Below are positions 48,796 to 58,499 of a DNA stretch of 64,000 nt, piece by piece; the stretch's first letter is position 1, and every line of letters begins with the position of its first letter. The notes beneath the pieces are model-generated. The model was given only the letters and a program-made list of their open reading frames with translations, made no database searches and had not been told where the DNA came from. Source of the DNA: Lepidonotus clava (taxonomy: Eukaryota > Annelida > Polychaeta > Phyllodocida > Polynoidae); the NCBI GenBank assembly GCA_936440205.1, contig OW387150.1:20372152-20436151 (forward strand). Reading direction: 5' to 3'. Made by a program: the position numbers and the translations under genes.

Positions 48796-50805
48796 AGAGT
48801 TTCGATCCATTTTGGACGCTCTTATGAGCGATTCATGGATGAGATGTTTGGGGTAGCCTCGTCGTATAAAGTGAGTGCTGAGCATCAGAGAGTTTTTGAA
48901 AAAATCGGTCTCAAAAGTGCAGATCCGTTTTAAGCGGAGGAACTGAGAGTAAGGAATGCCTCGTAATATATGTCTCGGATGTTCAGAAGAATATAGTAGA
49001 TAATTATGGCTGTCAGTGGGTTTACAGTAGAGTGTGGTGGAAAGGGAACCCGCTGACTCCTTTCTAATAGTGAGATCCAAAAAGTTAACTTCCTGAGTGG
49101 AAGTTTCAATAGTAAATTTAATGGTTGGGTGTTGAGAATTTAGATGAGTAATAAAAGTATCTAATGATTCTGCCCCATAGGTCCAGATAAAAAAGATATC
49201 ATCAATGAATCTTTTCCACAATAAGGGCTGGACTTTGTAAGAATAAACATATTTCTCCTCAAAGGCTCCCATAAAAAGGTTAGCAAAGGAAGGGGCAAGT
49301 TTAGTGCCCATGGCTGTGCCGCCTATTTGTAAGAAATGTTTGTTATCAAACTCAAAGTTATTCATAGTCAAGACCAATTCAAGCAATTTACAAATGGATG
49401 AATTAGTGGGGTTTTCAGAGGGGTCCCTGGCCCGGAATAGATGTTGTGCTACAGCTTCAATCCCCTCTGAATTGGGGATATTAGTGTACAGGCTAGTTAC
49501 ATCCAAAGTTGCGAGGATGGAATCATCTGGTAGATTTAGGTCTTTGATGATGTTAATTAAGTGTCCACTGTCTCTGACATATGAAGGTAGTTTTGGGACT
49601 AGTGGCTGAATAAAGTGATCGACAAATTGTGAGATGCGTTCTGTGGGTGAATCATTCGCAGAGACAATCGGTCGTCCAGGAGGGGGAATCTTATTTTTAT
49701 GAATTTTTGGTAACAGATACAGTTTGGAGGTTCTGGGGCGTTCTAGAATAAGGTAGTCAGCCGTCTTTTCTGAGATCTCTTTAGTGGTTACCATATGTTT
49801 GACCGCATTGGAAACTTCTACATTATGTTGGGATGTTAAATCATGATCAACTTGTTTGTAGAAATTGCCATCTGAGAGTTGTCTTAGGCCTTCGTTGATG
49901 TAGTCGGTCTTATTTTGTATAACTACTGCAGAGCCTTTGTCGGCCTTTTTGATAACTATAGAGCTATCTTTGCTTAGCGACATTTTAGAATCAAATTCAG
50001 CTTTAGTTAAGTTAGACGTAACAGGTTTTGCCCGCTTAGGCGGAGCAAAATTTTGAATTTTTGATTCATTTAATAAAGACATATGTTCCAAGATGGGGGG
50101 AGCCGGAGGGTTCCATTTTGAAGGGTTTTTGAATTTTGAGTGATTGAAAGGTAGGGACACAGGAACTGTGTGTTTACTCAAAGAAGGTTCTGGCTCAATG
50201 GGCTGTGGAAAAGTGAGCTTGTTAATGGCCAGAGAGCGTTTAATGCTTAAGTGGAACTTTGAAATATCTTCTGCCAGTACTCCTTTATCGGGGGCTGGTG
50301 GTGTGTCTACAAAGCTGAGGCCCTTAGACAGAAGACTTAAATCTGCATCTGAAAGATTTCGAGAAGACAAATTAACAACACCATGTGAACTGTTTAGTTG
50401 TTTACTGCTGATATTGCTGTTATTATCATTTTGAGTGTGATAAAGTAAAGGCAGATAATCAAAAGAGATTTCTGTAAGGACGGATCTAAAGTCCAAGTCT
50501 AAAAGCCAGCAGTCTGAGTTCGTTAGAGAGTGGTTCAGAAGCTCTAGTTGCGGTTCTGGTCTCGGCCCAGCAAACGGTGGAGGAGGTTCCTCTCCCTGTT
50601 TGAGAGGATCGGAAGATCCCCTTGGGGCTGGTTCCGGTTCCAGTCCTGTTGGTTGGACCGGCGGTCGTCTCTCCTGCGGTTCTGACGTCCGTTGGACGTT
50701 TGTTGGGGGCGGTTCGTGGTTTCCCCATAGGGTCCACGGCGACCCTGATTCTGTCGGCGAGGGGCCGAAGTAGTAGTTGGGCGGCGGCCTGTGGAAGTAC
50801 CCCAC
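48094..50805 (-). CDS. Penelope-like reverse transcriptase with GIY-YIG endonuclease
   Basis: Open frame of 903 codons. An N-terminal region has the LSKGLSFVDTP motif (159-168) and IVIKKADKGSAVVI (283-296), both usual in this family. The RT domain shows GRPIVSAND (377), motif A LDVTSLYTNIP (D435), motif B GTAMGTKLAPSFANLFMG (496-513) and motif C RFIDDIFFIW (D535, D536). After a Cys-rich spacer (C761, C767, C770), the GIY-YIG nuclease reads LVYLITC...HYVGQTKNR (801-821), with a likely catalytic Glu near 880. The enzyme nicks target DNA and primes reverse transcription there. The frame opens at a GTG; its first ATG codon is residue 242. It overlaps ORF1 by 262 bp in another frame. Confidence 0.92.
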   Translation of the reverse strand: MGYFHRPPPNYYFGPSPTESGSPWTLWGNHEPPPTNVQRTSEPQERRPPVQPTGLEPEPAPRGSSDPLKQGEEPPPPFAGPRPEPQLELLNHSLTNSDCWLLDLDFRSVLTEISFDYLPLLYHTQNDNNSNISSKQLNSSHGVVNLSSRNLSDADLSLLSKGLSFVDTPPAPDKGVLAEDISKFHLSIKRSLAINKLTFPQPIEPEPSLSKHTVPVSLPFNHSKFKNPSKWNPPAPPILEHMSLLNESKIQNFAPPKRAKPVTSNLTKAEFDSKMSLSKDSSIVIKKADKGSAVVIQNKTDYINEGLRQLSDGNFYKQVDHDLTSQHNVEVSNAVKHMVTTKEISEKTADYLILERPRTSKLYLLPKIHKNKIPPPGRPIVSANDSPTERISQFVDHFIQPLVPKLPSYVRDSGHLINIIKDLNLPDDSILATLDVTSLYTNIPNSEGIEAVAQHLFRARDPSENPTNSSICKLLELVLTMNNFEFDNKHFLQIGGTAMGTKLAPSFANLFMGAFEEKYVYSYKVQPLLWKRFIDDIFFIWTYGAESLDTFITHLNSQHPTIKFTIETSTQEVNFLDLTIRKESAGSLSTTLYCKPTDSHNYLLYSSEHPRHILRGIPYSQFLRLKRICTFETDFFKNSLMLSTHFIRRGYPKHLIHESLIRASKMDRNSLLSRDHLLGSLPKTKHDDVFYCITTHNPKNPPIAEIIRENWQLLGRSKTTRNILDSKIIFGLRRNKNLGDALVRASTRDPSRKTGLSAHPCNRPTKCRYCPLINKSEKVKSQWNDFSHTPLYNVNCQSSNLVYLITCKECGIHYVGQTKNRILTRFQGHFHDIQHNLDTTVARHFNSCPPLKPGLTLGFKISVLSFIRAPPNSATAQLERDREERRWMQRLSSIVPKGLNLMD

Positions 50806-53093
50806 GGAGTGCTCAACACTTGATTCACCTGTGGAGGGGTTGTGCGGAGTCGTGGGTCCACAGGGGGTCCCTCTTCGTCCAAGAAAAGGGCAGACGTAAA
50901 AACCTGGTTTCCTTGGGGCTGGTTGGCTCGTGGCTGGTTATGGCGCGTCTGGGTTCCGCTTACGCCTGGGATATTGGCAGGTATTAAATTGTGCGGGATC
51001 CCTCTCCAAAGTGAGACTTCAGGGCCAAACTTCAGCTCGGTGGACTCGCGATTAAGTCGCGAGTTGAGCGTCGCGGTTTCCCTTTCCACTAGCTTGTGAG
51101 CTAGTGTGACCGCTACGCTGAGTTTGTAATGTGTAGCACCAGAGGTGGTGTCATGACGTTCATATAATTTCTTCAACCCCTCAGAGTTGGTGTCTACAGC
51201 GATGTGGTGGGACGCGGCTTTGTTCTCAAGGAGGGAGGCCACCAGGTTCATGGTGTTCCTCGCTTGCTCCCTCCTGAGGTTGACCACCTGTAGTGCAGCT
51301 AGTGGGGTAGTGACTAGGCCAACAGGGGGTAGGGTTCCTGCCGACCAGTCTGGGAAGCGGCCGCTTCTCGCCAAGTAGCGGGTGAAGGAGGCGCGGAGAC
51401 TGGCATGGTGTTCCTTCTGTAATGCCGACCTGAAAAGTCGCCAAGTCTCAACCGCTTCTGGGAGGATATCGGCGTAATATGCCTGACGAGGCATGGCTGG
51501 ATGAGAAGTCATCAGGGAGTTGTTACTGGTATATTCAACCACCGGGGCGGCACTAGTCAGTTGGTTGAAGGCTGAGACTAGTTCGTCAGTGTTATTAGCA
51601 GTGATGCCAGTGGGCGGCGATGTTGGTGTTGTCGGGCCACGAAGTGCAGCTGTGACAGAAGCTGCCACCTGAGCGGGCATGGTGGTGTCTTTGGCGGCAC
51701 CGTCCTGTAACAAAACAGAACGTTTAAATTGATCAGAATGGATATCAATGTTTGTCGGAAAGCTGACAGTCAGGTGTTGGCCTTGAGAGGTCAACTGGAA
51801 ATTTGGTAATCGGTCACTCGAGACAGTTTGGACCGGAGTTTTAGGTCGGAGTGACGATAGAAAGTTGGATAAAACCCGATCTTCGGGCGGATTGTCTGAG
51901 GGCAGGCTGACTGGGATTTCACACGGGACCCGAAGGGAAGGCTGTGTGGATCTAAGTACAGGGAAGTTTTGATTATTAAGATCTAAGGCAGAGTGCTCAG
52001 AGTTTAAGGGGTTGTTGGACGGGTTACGCTCCGATAATGGTGGTGTGATGGGAGGGTCCGTAGGTGGGATAACCCAACCATCACTCACCCAGTCAGTTGA
52101 GGGATGGAATGAGGTCTCAGAACTGTTCCAAAAGCTAGTGGACTCATTGGAATCCCTAGTATTGGAATTAAGGGACAGCAAAGTGTCATCGGGGACTCTA
52201 GTGATTCCCACAGGAGTGGAGCTTAAATTGAGATTTAACTCTACAGAAGATTGTGGAGCCAGACTGTACAGTCTTTTATAAGGCTGGAGAATGCATCGTT
52301 GAGGCTTGGGTGTATACAGGTCAGGGGTTGTTGACAGCCTGACATGTGACAGTTCGTGCTCCGAAGAGTCACTGGTTGCGCGGTTCGTTGCGCGGTTCAT
52401 CGGGCGGTTACCTGGCAACGGCGAACCGTCATCCGGGAGAATTTTGTCAGAAACTGATTGTTTTTGATATCTATGATCTCTTTGAGGCTCAAGATTGTCA
52501 GATGAGGTGGTTGTAATGCAGTGAGACGAAGTAGGAGGCGTTAAATAAATAAATTGATCCTCCGACCCGCTCGGCGGCACTCGGGTGTTTCCGGCGGAAG
52601 TCGGCGGAATTTCTTTCACCTCGAGATCTGCTTTATTTTTACTATTAGAAGCATTTTTGAATGCTAGTTTAAGGCCTTCCCGCAAGATATTCATGTTAAA
52701 ATCAGAAATATTCGATTTGGAGGGGAAAGAAACATTTTGGCCGGATTCGGTCAGGTTCGGCGGGTCTCGGCTCTTTCCGGCCGCTTCGGTCGTCTCGCCG
52801 AGAATGGCGGGCGGCGGCGGCGGAAAGGAGCCGGAATTTGAAGCATTTTGCTTGAAATAACGCGTAATGGAAGGTTGCTGTAAGCTTCTCACCTCATGGG
52901 GAACAGGAGGAACAGTTCCAGATTGCAGGTGAGTGTTGTCAAGGCTGTTCCTTTCCAGGTTGAGACCTTGGAGGTGATTTGACAAGGCTGGGTCAACACT
53001 GTCAGTTGTGATGGCCGATCTGACAGCATTCGAGTCTGTCTCCTCTTCCTCCCGGTATTCCATGGAGTTGGAAAAACTGGGGGAGTCTGACAT
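50544..53093 (-). CDS. Penelope-like element ORF1 (849 aa, unknown function, PIP-box motif)
   Basis: Starts at a true ATG and lies directly upstream of the RT frame. The N-terminal half is Ser/Pro/Thr-rich and looks disordered. Residues 73-80 are QPSITRYF, a perfect PCNA-interacting (PIP-box) consensus Q-x-x-I-x-x-Y-F (52854-52877). Residues about 560-720 look helical (for example ETWRLFRSALQKEHHASLRA). The C-terminal 130 residues are rich in Arg, Asn and Gln (GRQNRRRDDRRSN), as in nucleic-acid-binding tails. No named domain is recognised. By position and charge it could be an RNA-binding partner of the RT. Classic Penelope elements have a single main ORF, so an ORF1 this large is notable. 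Confidence 0.8.
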   Translation of the reverse strand: MSDSPSFSNSMEYREEEETDSNAVRSAITTDSVDPALSNHLQGLNLERNSLDNTHLQSGTVPPVPHEVRSLQQPSITRYFKQNASNSGSFPPPPPAILGETTEAAGKSRDPPNLTESGQNVSFPSKSNISDFNMNILREGLKLAFKNASNSKNKADLEVKEIPPTSAGNTRVPPSGSEDQFIYLTPPTSSHCITTTSSDNLEPQRDHRYQKQSVSDKILPDDGSPLPGNRPMNRATNRATSDSSEHELSHVRLSTTPDLYTPKPQRCILQPYKRLYSLAPQSSVELNLNLSSTPVGITRVPDDTLLSLNSNTRDSNESTSFWNSSETSFHPSTDWVSDGWVIPPTDPPITPPLSERNPSNNPLNSEHSALDLNNQNFPVLRSTQPSLRVPCEIPVSLPSDNPPEDRVLSNFLSSLRPKTPVQTVSSDRLPNFQLTSQGQHLTVSFPTNIDIHSDQFKRSVLLQDGAAKDTTMPAQVAASVTAALRGPTTPTSPPTGITANNTDELVSAFNQLTSAAPVVEYTSNNSLMTSHPAMPRQAYYADILPEAVETWRLFRSALQKEHHASLRASFTRYLARSGRFPDWSAGTLPPVGLVTTPLAALQVVNLRREQARNTMNLVASLLENKAASHHIAVDTNSEGLKKLYERHDTTSGATHYKLSVAVTLAHKLVERETATLNSRLNRESTELKFGPEVSLWRGIPHNLIPANIPGVSGTQTRHNQPRANQPQGNQVFTSALFLDEEGPPVDPRLRTTPPQVNQVLSTPWGTSTGRRPTTTSAPRRQNQGRRGPYGETTNRPQQTSNGRQNRRRDDRRSNQQDWNRNQPQGDLPILSNRERNLLHRLLGRDQNRN

Positions 53094-53175
53094 ACTGTAG
53101 TGTATGTGTCAGTATTTTGAGAGTCTATTAGGTCTGTGTGTTTGACAAAGTCAGGCAAAACAATGGTGTGTGAAA

Positions 53176-54480
53176 TGGGAGTAACGGATTTGTGTCTGTT
53201 CTTGCCAGCACTACCACACCAAGTGACAGTTGTCACTTAGAAGTTGCCAACAGTAACCTGCGTGACAACCACTGAATGTATAGCAACAGGGTTGTGACAT
53301 CATCAGAAATTGATGTGACTCAGGTGAATTAGTGTACTCTGGGACAAAGAAAAGTCATGTCTCCAAGGTGACTCTGTAGAGTAGAGTTGTAGTGGAAAAT
53401 GAAAATTATTGTTGGTATTTAGTGGTTTCGCCATAAAAGGCTCATCAGGTGCGAGTTTGGTAAAATAATTTCATAATAAATTATGAAGGTAATTTTAACC
53501 GCATTATTTAGTCGAAAAAAACGAAAAATAGTAAAAATTTAAATTTTTTCTACTTTTATATATGAAAAAGCAGGCCCATTCCAATATTTTAATAATATGG
53601 GTTAATTTTCCTGTTGTATGACCGAAAGGTTTTTACGGAAAAATGGAGCGTTGGTCAACGTGGTAGGACTATGTCCAGTCACTGATAAAGTTAGTGAGCA
53701 ATGCCTAGTGTCAGCGCGGTATTGTGGGTATTTGATTGAAATTTGAAACGGAGTGAAACAATAGGGCGGAGACATGGGTTAATCCATTAAATTCAGACCT
53801 TTGGGTACGATGGATGAGAGTCGTTGCATCCATCGTCTTTCTTCTCTGTCTCGCTCTAATTGGGCAGTCGCAGAGTTAGGGGGGGCCCTAATGAAAGATA
53901 GGACCGAAATTTTGAAGCCTAGGGTTAAGCCCGGTTTGAGAGGTGGGCAGCTGTTGAAGTGTCTGGCCACTGTCGTGTCAAGGTTGTGTTGAATGTCATG
54001 AAAATGGCCTTGAAATCGAGTGAGTATGCGATTTTTAGTTTGGCCGACATAATGAATGCCACATTCCTTGCATGTGATCAAGTAAACCAGATTGCTACTC
54101 TGGCAATTCACATTGTACAACGGGGTATGACTAAAGTCATTCCATTGTGACTTGACCTTTTCCGATTTGTTAATCAACGGACAGTATCGACATTTGGTTG
54201 GTCGGTTGCACGGGTGAGCACTCAGTCCCGTCTTCCTGGAAGGGTCTCGAGTGGACGCTCTTACCAAGGCATCGCCTAAGTTTTTGTTCCGGCGGAGTCC
54301 GAAAATAATTTTGGAGTCGAGAATATTCCGGGTAGTCTTAGAACGACCCAGTAGTTGCCAATTTTCCCTTATGATTTCCGCTATAGGGGGATTCTTGGGA
54401 TTGTGAGTGGTGATGCAATAAAAAACATCATCATGTTTGGTCTTCGGTAAGGAGCCAAGCAGATGGTCTCTGCTCAAAAG
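53176..54480 (-). repeat. 5' copy of the 1,305-bp Penelope direct repeat
   Basis: Matches 47491-48795. It carries a second copy of the end of the RT/EN ORF (from residue 671) and the 3' UTR, so the 259-codon frame at 53779-54558 is a partial duplicate and not a separate gene. In element orientation it lies upstream of ORF1, where the promoter of such elements is expected. Confidence 0.93.
53425..53448 (-). ncRNA. Hammerhead-ribozyme-like core (5' repeat copy)
   Basis: Same CTGATGA / GCC-GGC stem / GAAAC arrangement as at 47740-47763, at the equivalent place in the other repeat. Two copies per element would allow cutting at both repeats, as proposed for Penelope-like elements. The folding of the outer stems is unproven. 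Confidence 0.5.
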
Positions 54481-54506
54481 CACAATACGGCCCACCTCCC
54501 CCCTCT

Positions 54507-54615
54507 GAGACAGAGAAGAAAGACGATGGATGCAACGACTCTCATCCATCGTACCCAAAGGTCTGAATTTAATGGATTAACCCATGTCTCCGCCCTATTG
54601 TTTCACTCCGTTTCA
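54507..54615 (+). repeat. Inverted tail at the element's 5' end
   Basis: 109 bases are the reverse complement of 53744-53852 (from GAGACAGAGAAGAAAGACGA to CTCCGTTTCA). A 26-bp unrelated filler (54481-54506) separates it from the direct repeat. Short inverted tails are typical of Penelope insertions. Confidence 0.9.
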
Positions 54616-54629
54616 CCTTTCTGTTATTG

Positions 54630-55201
54630 CAAAACGCCCAGGACACTTATTTGCAACAATGATCAATTAAAATAACGGATTGAATGGAAAGAAGAGAACA
54701 ATAGAAAAATATTCTATCTATAACATGCGTGTCAAGAAATAGGTTTGGAGTTACGGGTGAATAGAATAGTCATCGGACTGAAAAATTTGGCCGCAAATTC
54801 AAAAGAAATTCTGTAAAGCATAGTTCTGGCGGATAAGGAGGCTCCATGAGTAAACTTATAATCATATGCAATTTGAATATAACAATAATGACATAATTAC
54901 TCTATATGGACAATTGCTTTTCCGGACGACCGAGCGCGGTCCACGGCGGCTCCTCCTGTCCCGGGGACGGCCCACCTCCCCCCGGCCTCCCCTACCTCCC
55001 TCCCGGGCCTCCCCTCCTGCACCTCCCGGGCCGCCCGGCCGTCCCACCTCAGCGTGTCGGCGGGTAGTAGTACATCAAGTTGTCACTCTGCGGCGGGCGT
55101 AAGGCGTACGGCCGCGGCGAAGGGGAAAAAACGTGCCCGTGATAGTAGTCCCGTTGGCTCACCAACGTCGTAGGAGTGTGTTCTTATGTGTTTTTAGTGT
55201 T

Positions 55202-55269
<68 letters not shown>

Positions 55270-57990
55270 TCATTGGTTACAGTACGAGCGGTTATCCTTT
55301 ATTATAGATTATTATTTTTTATTAGTTGCTTCTGCATGAAGTTTACAGAACTGCTTCCGAATCTGACGCCAAAATATAATTATAATTGTAATTACAATAC
55401 AATTATTTCACTTTCTTTTAGCAATCTCATGAAATAGTCGCCATCAATGAGGAAGTGGAAAAAATAAAGTTAAAATAATTTTTCTCTGTAAATTAAAGAG
55501 GGTTCCTATCATGAAATTATAACCTTGTCCTAAATCGCGAGGTTGCTTCACATCCAAATGAAAAAAAGGCTAGGTTTTCGTAGGATATGAATAAGATATG
55601 AGTGTTTTGGCAGTGTAATTGGTGCTGGCTGTTAATTAAGGCAGATATATTCCCAGATAAAGAAAGAGGACCAACACAGCTGGTGTGTGGCCAGTAAACG
55701 CCAACTGGCCCTCTCCCAGTAGGGTTCGAGTATTAGGGGTAACGTCAACCCTCCCCCAAACAGTCACACAATGGAACCCTACTTTGTTCTTCTCAGTTCT
55801 TTCTTTTTGTCTGGATGTAATTTGAAATGTATTAATTTTTGTAATGTTGTGTTGAAATGAGAAGTGTTACCACACGCTAAAATGGAAGTTTAGGAAGAAG
55901 CCTATATAGTGTGCGGAAATCGAAATTGATTTACCTCTGTATCTTGATGAGCTGAGAACAGCTTTGTCATTTCTTTGATATCTGTTTATGTGTGATACTT
56001 CTGGGAGGTTCAGAATGCAACAGTAGAGGAAAAATTGATTAATTATCATGTTTTGATTAAGGAATGGTGCGTACTGAAGTAAAACATTTAGATAACCTGA
56101 AGGACACATAGTGTGTGTAGGGTTCCCGAACAGCAATCTTTGTATAACTTAGAAAAAAATATTGTTATCAATGAAATTGGAGTGATAATCTTGACATATC
56201 CTGCATTGAAGAATAACAGCATTATTTCACCAAACCCTGATACATCTTTAAGAATATCCATGAATGTGAACCTACATAACATTTTAAACCAAAAAAAAAT
56301 CCCTTTATTCATTTTTAAACATTCAATTAAGAGTCTGGGCTTCCTGTAACACGTTTCAATACTGCACCGCGCCAACCTCCCTCTGCTCCACTCTCCCTGC
56401 TGACGTCTGAAGCCATGCTCCTTGTTTTTCCTCCACGGTTTCTGTTTCTTCCACCTCCTCCAGTCCGTGACGGGAGACATTACCCCTTTTCCTCCAGATG
56501 CAGACCCCGATCTAGGTCGGCCTGGCACGATACTAAGCAGGCATCTAGGTAGGCCTCCAGACTCTTTTGGCCGGGCATGTTAGGCACGCTACCTGATTCT
56601 ACCTAGGTTTACTTAGGCCTATATTCAGTAAGATGTGATGTTTTATTATTATTTGCATGCAGTACTTTCAAGATGCTTGTTTTACCAGCTGAACATACTC
56701 ATAATAAGTCCACAATATATTGTGTACGACATTTGTACCACAAAGAATAAGATATATTAAATGTGTAATATCTCTGGAGTTGGTTCAAAGGTAAATATGG
56801 AAGACATATAATATTATGATATTGAATACTTTTTACAAAAAAGATGGGGAAACATACACCTTATTATGTATCTCGTAACTATATGAATATAATGTGACGC
56901 AACTTGAAGATCATATAACTGTGTGAAGTTGTAATAAACATTTAAAAAATATATAATGGTTTGGCCGAAACATATGTTAACGTTACAATGATTATAGAAA
57001 TATATGTTAACAATAATTACATAATCATAGAAGAACATCATTAAATGGTTCTCATGCATTAAATTTGCTGAATTATCGTGGGGCCTACTGCAATGATATT
57101 CAACATGAAAAAGGTCAACCTTGGTTAAACTGAGTAAGGTGGCGAACTTGCCCATCCCTCAGGTAGTGGAGGTTGATCCAGCGGAGGATCTAACATTACA
57201 TCCTGTGCCAGGATAAACCCCCGGGTTAAAGGTGCCTCGCGTGAGAGACCCCTAGGCCGGTAGCCTCCGTCTATGAAAGGCTGAAACACACGCTGCAATT
57301 TCCCTTATGATTGCTTGCCCTATCGGAAATAATTCAATAAGTCCTATGCATTCATGATGACATATTAAATCATATTCGGCCGGAGTGATATGTGTATCCA
57401 ATATATAATGCTATACAATTTCCTCTTTAGTAATTTTGTGATATTGACTGCTTGATATCCCGAAATATGGCATAGTGTAGTTCCACCTTTATAGACAGCT
57501 GAACGAAGCCATGTGTTGAGCCAGAAACCACTACTGATTTTACATAAGAAGCATGGCATACACAAAGCTAGTTGAGATTGACCTAAATGTACTAAATGTT
57601 TTTGTTATGACAGTAAGGACTTCAAAATATCGAGAACCCTCTGTGGCACTGATGCTCAGTAATCTAAAAAAAGTAGTAATAGTAGTATAATGATTTTGGA
57701 ATAGTTATGTGATCATGAGTTACACTGCAATCACATCCATGTATGAGAACGTTGTAAAGTACCATAACCAGTGAAACGGGGTGGAATTGGACTCGAGAAT
57801 AGCGGTAGGATTGTGAGCTCGTCCGGCCCATCATTACTGAGTCTGCCGTATGAACATTGCATGCAGACAATGTTGGTCGGCAGGCCCGGTCGGCACTTCC
57901 CCTCGGAAACAGACCGAGATTACGTTTTAATGCTCTTTCAGGAGAACTGGTGGTGGTCAGGGAGGGGGAGAAGTGAGGGTGAGCATGCAT
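54630..57990. other. Gene-free stretch with a CpG-rich patch and (TG)n
   Basis: No gene is supported. 54,925-55,135 is strongly GC- and CpG-rich (GCGGCGGGCGTAAGGCG), with a Gly/Arg-rich minus frame that looks compositional. The rest is AT-rich. Confidence 0.45.
55206..55268. repeat. (TG)n microsatellite
   Basis: About 31 uninterrupted TG units. The run of Cys-Val in one frame is its translation only. Confidence 0.97.
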
Positions 57991-58008
57991 GGGGCAGGGG
58001 GCGGCTTT

Positions 58009-58465
58009 GGTATGGTATGGTGGGGCAGGGAGAGTGGCTTTGGTATGGTATGGTAGGGCAGGGAGAGCAGTTGTTATGGTATGGTGGGGCAGGAAGAGTG
58101 GCTTCTGTATGGTATGGTAGGGCAGGGAGAGCAGTTGGTATGGTATGGTGGGGCAGGGAGAGTGGCTTTGGTATGGTATGGTGGGGAAGGGAGAGTGGCT
58201 TTGGTATGGTATGGTGGGGCAGGGAGAGTGGCTTCTGTATGGTATGGTGGGACAGGGAGAGCAGTTGGTATGGTATGGTGGGGCAGGGAGAGTGGCTTCT
58301 GTATGGTATGGTGGGACAGGGAGAGCAGTTGGTATGGTATGGTGGGGCAGGGAGAGTGGCTTTGGTATGGTATGGTGGGGCAGGGAGAGTGGCTTCTGTA
58401 TGGTATGGTGGGCAGGGAGAGCAGTTGGTATGGTATGGTTGGGCAGGGAGAGCAGCTGTGGTATC
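58009..58465. repeat. 33-bp minisatellite (about 14 units)
   Basis: TATGGTATGGTGGGGCAGGG followed by AGAGTGGCTT or AGAGCAGTTGG recurs every 31-33 bases. Several overlapping frames on both strands stay open because 33 is a multiple of three. No gene is inferred. Confidence 0.92.
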
Positions 58466-58499
58466 TCAAGTGTACAATGCCCATCTTATGAGGATGAAA

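Larger units (their letters stand above)
47493..54615 (-). mobile_element. Penelope-like retrotransposon, apparently whole
   Basis: The element reads on the minus strand. From its 5' end: a 109-bp inverted piece (54507-54615), a 1,305-bp repeat (53176-54480), ORF1, an RT plus GIY-YIG ORF, and the second 1,305-bp repeat ending at 47491. The host word CACCTTTCTGTTATTG occurs at 47477-47492 and 54614-54629, giving a target duplication of 14-16 bp. A partial tandem copy at the 5' side with an inverted tail is the classic Penelope structure. The two repeats look identical by eye, so insertion is recent. RT motifs and the GIY-YIG domain support the family, probably the Neptune/Poseidon side. Confidence 0.92.

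Noticed and set aside
47491-54480. LTR retrotransposon or DIRS interpretation of the 1,305-bp repeats
   Set aside because: The repeats contain coding sequence of the RT/EN ORF. There is no protease, RNase H, integrase or tyrosine recombinase, and the GIY-YIG domain with RFIDD-type RT identifies a Penelope-like element.
53779-54558. A separate 259-aa GIY-YIG gene
   Set aside because: It is the partial RT/EN copy inside the 5' direct repeat of the Penelope-like element, fused by chance to the inverted tail.
54925-55135. Ribosomal RNA fragment or collagen-like exon
   Set aside because: GC-rich with rRNA-like and Gly-rich stretches, but no conserved rRNA core sequence and no sustained Gly-X-Y pattern could be confirmed.
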